A DNA stretch of 5,467 bases from Planctomycetota bacterium (lineage in GTDB: Bacteria; Planctomycetota; GCA-002687715; DRQF01): positions 1 through 5,467 of the forward strand of contig WFTN01000524.1 in NCBI GenBank assembly GCA_015485455.1. Reading direction: 5' to 3'. A program made the position numbers and the translations under genes. Below are positions 4,478-5,467 of the stretch, in pieces. The notes under the pieces were generated by a model. That model was not told the origin of the DNA and made no database searches. It saw only the letters and a list, made by a program, of their open reading frames with translations. Positions within the stretch are counted from its first letter, which is position 1, and each line of letters opens with the position of its first letter.

Positions 4478-5467
4478 ATGGTTAGACTGAGTACATACGA
4501 CGACAAGGCAAGTGGCATCCAACCTGGTGACGGGTTAGGAGCTTATTTGCAAGAAGTCGGTAGCCACGAACTTTTGAGCCCGCCGGAAGAGCACCTTCTC
4601 TTGGGCAACTTGATCATGGCTCGACATCGATGGACCGAGAGTTTCCTCGGCGCTGAAGCTGGACTTCAGGCTGTCTGGGACGATTTGGAAAAATGGAAGC
4701 GCGAAGAAATCAGTGCACGCTCCATCATTCCAGGTCCGCCCAAAGCGAAACCCGGTGGGAAAGACGTGGAGGCTTTGGCCCAACGTCTCTACAACCTTTT
4801 TGATTCCCGGATCCGCCGGATCGAACGCCCTTTCGCAGGGGGCCGCAAAGGAGGCGTTTGCCCCCTGGTGCGGGCCTTGCTCTGGGTTGGTCTGCGCCCG
4901 GCTCCTCTTGAACGCTATAAACAAGCTGCGATCAAGAAGGGTGGCAGCCGCTTGGAAGAGAAAATTCACAGCTTCAGACGGGCATTTATCGCCGAACGTC
5001 GGCCACTCATCGAGCGCAACTTACGCTTGGTACTCAGTGTAGCTCGCAAGTTCGAAGGTGGCCCCATGGCTTATGTGGAGCTCATCCAGGAAGGCAACTT
5101 GGGCCTCATCCGCTCGACAGAGTCCTTCTCCGCTCGGTTCTCCGTGCGTTTCTCGACTTATGCCTACCTATGGATTCGCCAAGCCATTCTGCGAGCATTG
5201 GAAGAAAAAAGCCGAACGATCCGTTTGCCTGTCAACGTGACTCAGAATCTCCGCAAGGCTCAAAAAGAAGCCATGATGGAAGACTTCGAGAACGGTCCTG
5301 GGGAAGCCCGGGCCAAGCTCAACGACATGCTTTCGAATCCCACCGTCAACCGCCCAGTTCTCTCCTTAGAGTCAGGGCCCGATGACGAAACCCGTCTCGG
5401 TGACTTGGTTGGCGACAAGAACGCCGTTGCCCCTGAACAAGAAGTCATCGCTGCCGATATCCGCGGG
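4478..5467 (+). CDS. Sigma70-family RNA polymerase sigma factor (N-terminal 330 residues; region 4 beyond the window)
   Basis: The frame is open from ATG 4478 to the right edge (330 codons). Sigma factors bind core RNA polymerase and recognise and melt promoters. Region 1.2 is at about 19-45 (GAYLQEVGSHELLSPPEE); there is no acidic region 1.1. A basic nonconserved insert spans about 50-170. Region 2 is clear at 176-255: ERNLRLVLSVARKF, ELIQEGNLGLI, FSTYAYLWIRQAI, RTIRLPVNV. Region 3 follows, with LSLESGPDDETRLGDLV (295-311) and PEQEV, typical of the sigma70 group rather than ECF factors. Region 4 lies outside. Against E. coli RpoD, Trp433 is Leu231, Thr440 is Leu238 and Tyr425 is Val223, while Trp434, Gln437, Phe427 and Tyr430 are kept. 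This pattern suggests a group 2 or 3 alternative factor rather than the primary one, but a primary factor is not excluded. The ribosome site is weak; ATG 4478 fits the family's N-terminus. Confidence 0.92.
   Translation, partial: MVRLSTYDDKASGIQPGDGLGAYLQEVGSHELLSPPEEHLLLGNLIMARHRWTESFLGAEAGLQAVWDDLEKWKREEISARSIIPGPPKAKPGGKDVEALAQRLYNLFDSRIRRIERPFAGGRKGGVCPLVRALLWVGLRPAPLERYKQAAIKKGGSRLEEKIHSFRRAFIAERRPLIERNLRLVLSVARKFEGGPMAYVELIQEGNLGLIRSTESFSARFSVRFSTYAYLWIRQAILRALEEKSRTIRLPVNVTQNLRKAQKEAMMEDFENGPGEARAKLNDMLSNPTVNRPVLSLESGPDDETRLGDLVGDKNAVAPEQEVIAADIRG

Noticed and set aside
4146..4478. Minus-strand 110-codon frame in the intergenic gap
   Set aside because: It starts against the sigma-factor ATG, has no recognisable motif, and overlaps an equally open plus-strand frame.
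4535..4969. Minus-strand 144-codon frame
   Set aside because: It is antisense to the sigma factor, whose regions 1.2 and 2 are unmistakable on the plus strand.

Overview
The window looks like an ordinary chromosomal segment of a free-living bacterium. It has moderate GC content, five protein genes on both strands, and no rRNA, tRNA, CRISPR array or intact mobile element that I can see. The phylum cannot be fixed from sequence alone. The long, eukaryote-sized tryptophan 2,3-dioxygenase, the divergent Old Yellow Enzyme subfamily, the family of the small unknown protein and the weak or absent Shine-Dalgarno sequences would suit Verrucomicrobiota or a similar group, but this is a low-confidence inference.

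Left part (1-1249, minus strand): a two-gene unit. The upstream gene (749-1237) encodes a 162-residue protein of unknown function. Five bases after its stop codon begins the downstream gene (743 to beyond the left edge), an NADH:flavin oxidoreductase of the Old Yellow Enzyme fold. This gene lacks the usual Gln-Leu-x-His-x-Gly-Arg motif and is cut off by the window edge. A good sigma70-type promoter for the unit lies at 1267-1294.

Middle part: a plus-strand tryptophan 2,3-dioxygenase (start probably 1369, possibly 1270; stop 2457), which opens the kynurenine pathway. It is followed by a 3' untranslated stretch with three copies of TCTCTCTCA and a strong intrinsic terminator (2623-2663). Converging on it from the right is thiI (3870-2662, minus), the tRNA 4-thiouridine synthase and sulfur-transfer enzyme, in the short form without a rhodanese domain.

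Right part: a gene-poor gap of about 600 bases (3871-4477) between the divergent thiI and sigma-factor genes. It holds several hairpins, three CCCATT boxes spaced about one helical turn apart, a GCCCC/GGGGC palindrome close to the sigma start, a perfect TATAAT, and a possible decayed REP-type sequence. From 4478 to the right edge runs the N-terminal 330 residues of a sigma70-family factor. It has region 1.2, a nonconserved insert and region 2, but no region 1.1, and it has unusual replacements at promoter-melting positions.

Apart from the two-gene unit at the left, the genes do not form an obvious single pathway. I see no convincing new defence, mobile or secretion system. The most interesting points are the substitutions in sigma region 2, the divergent Old Yellow Enzyme with its coupled unknown partner, and the unexplained regulatory architecture of the two divergent intergenic regions.
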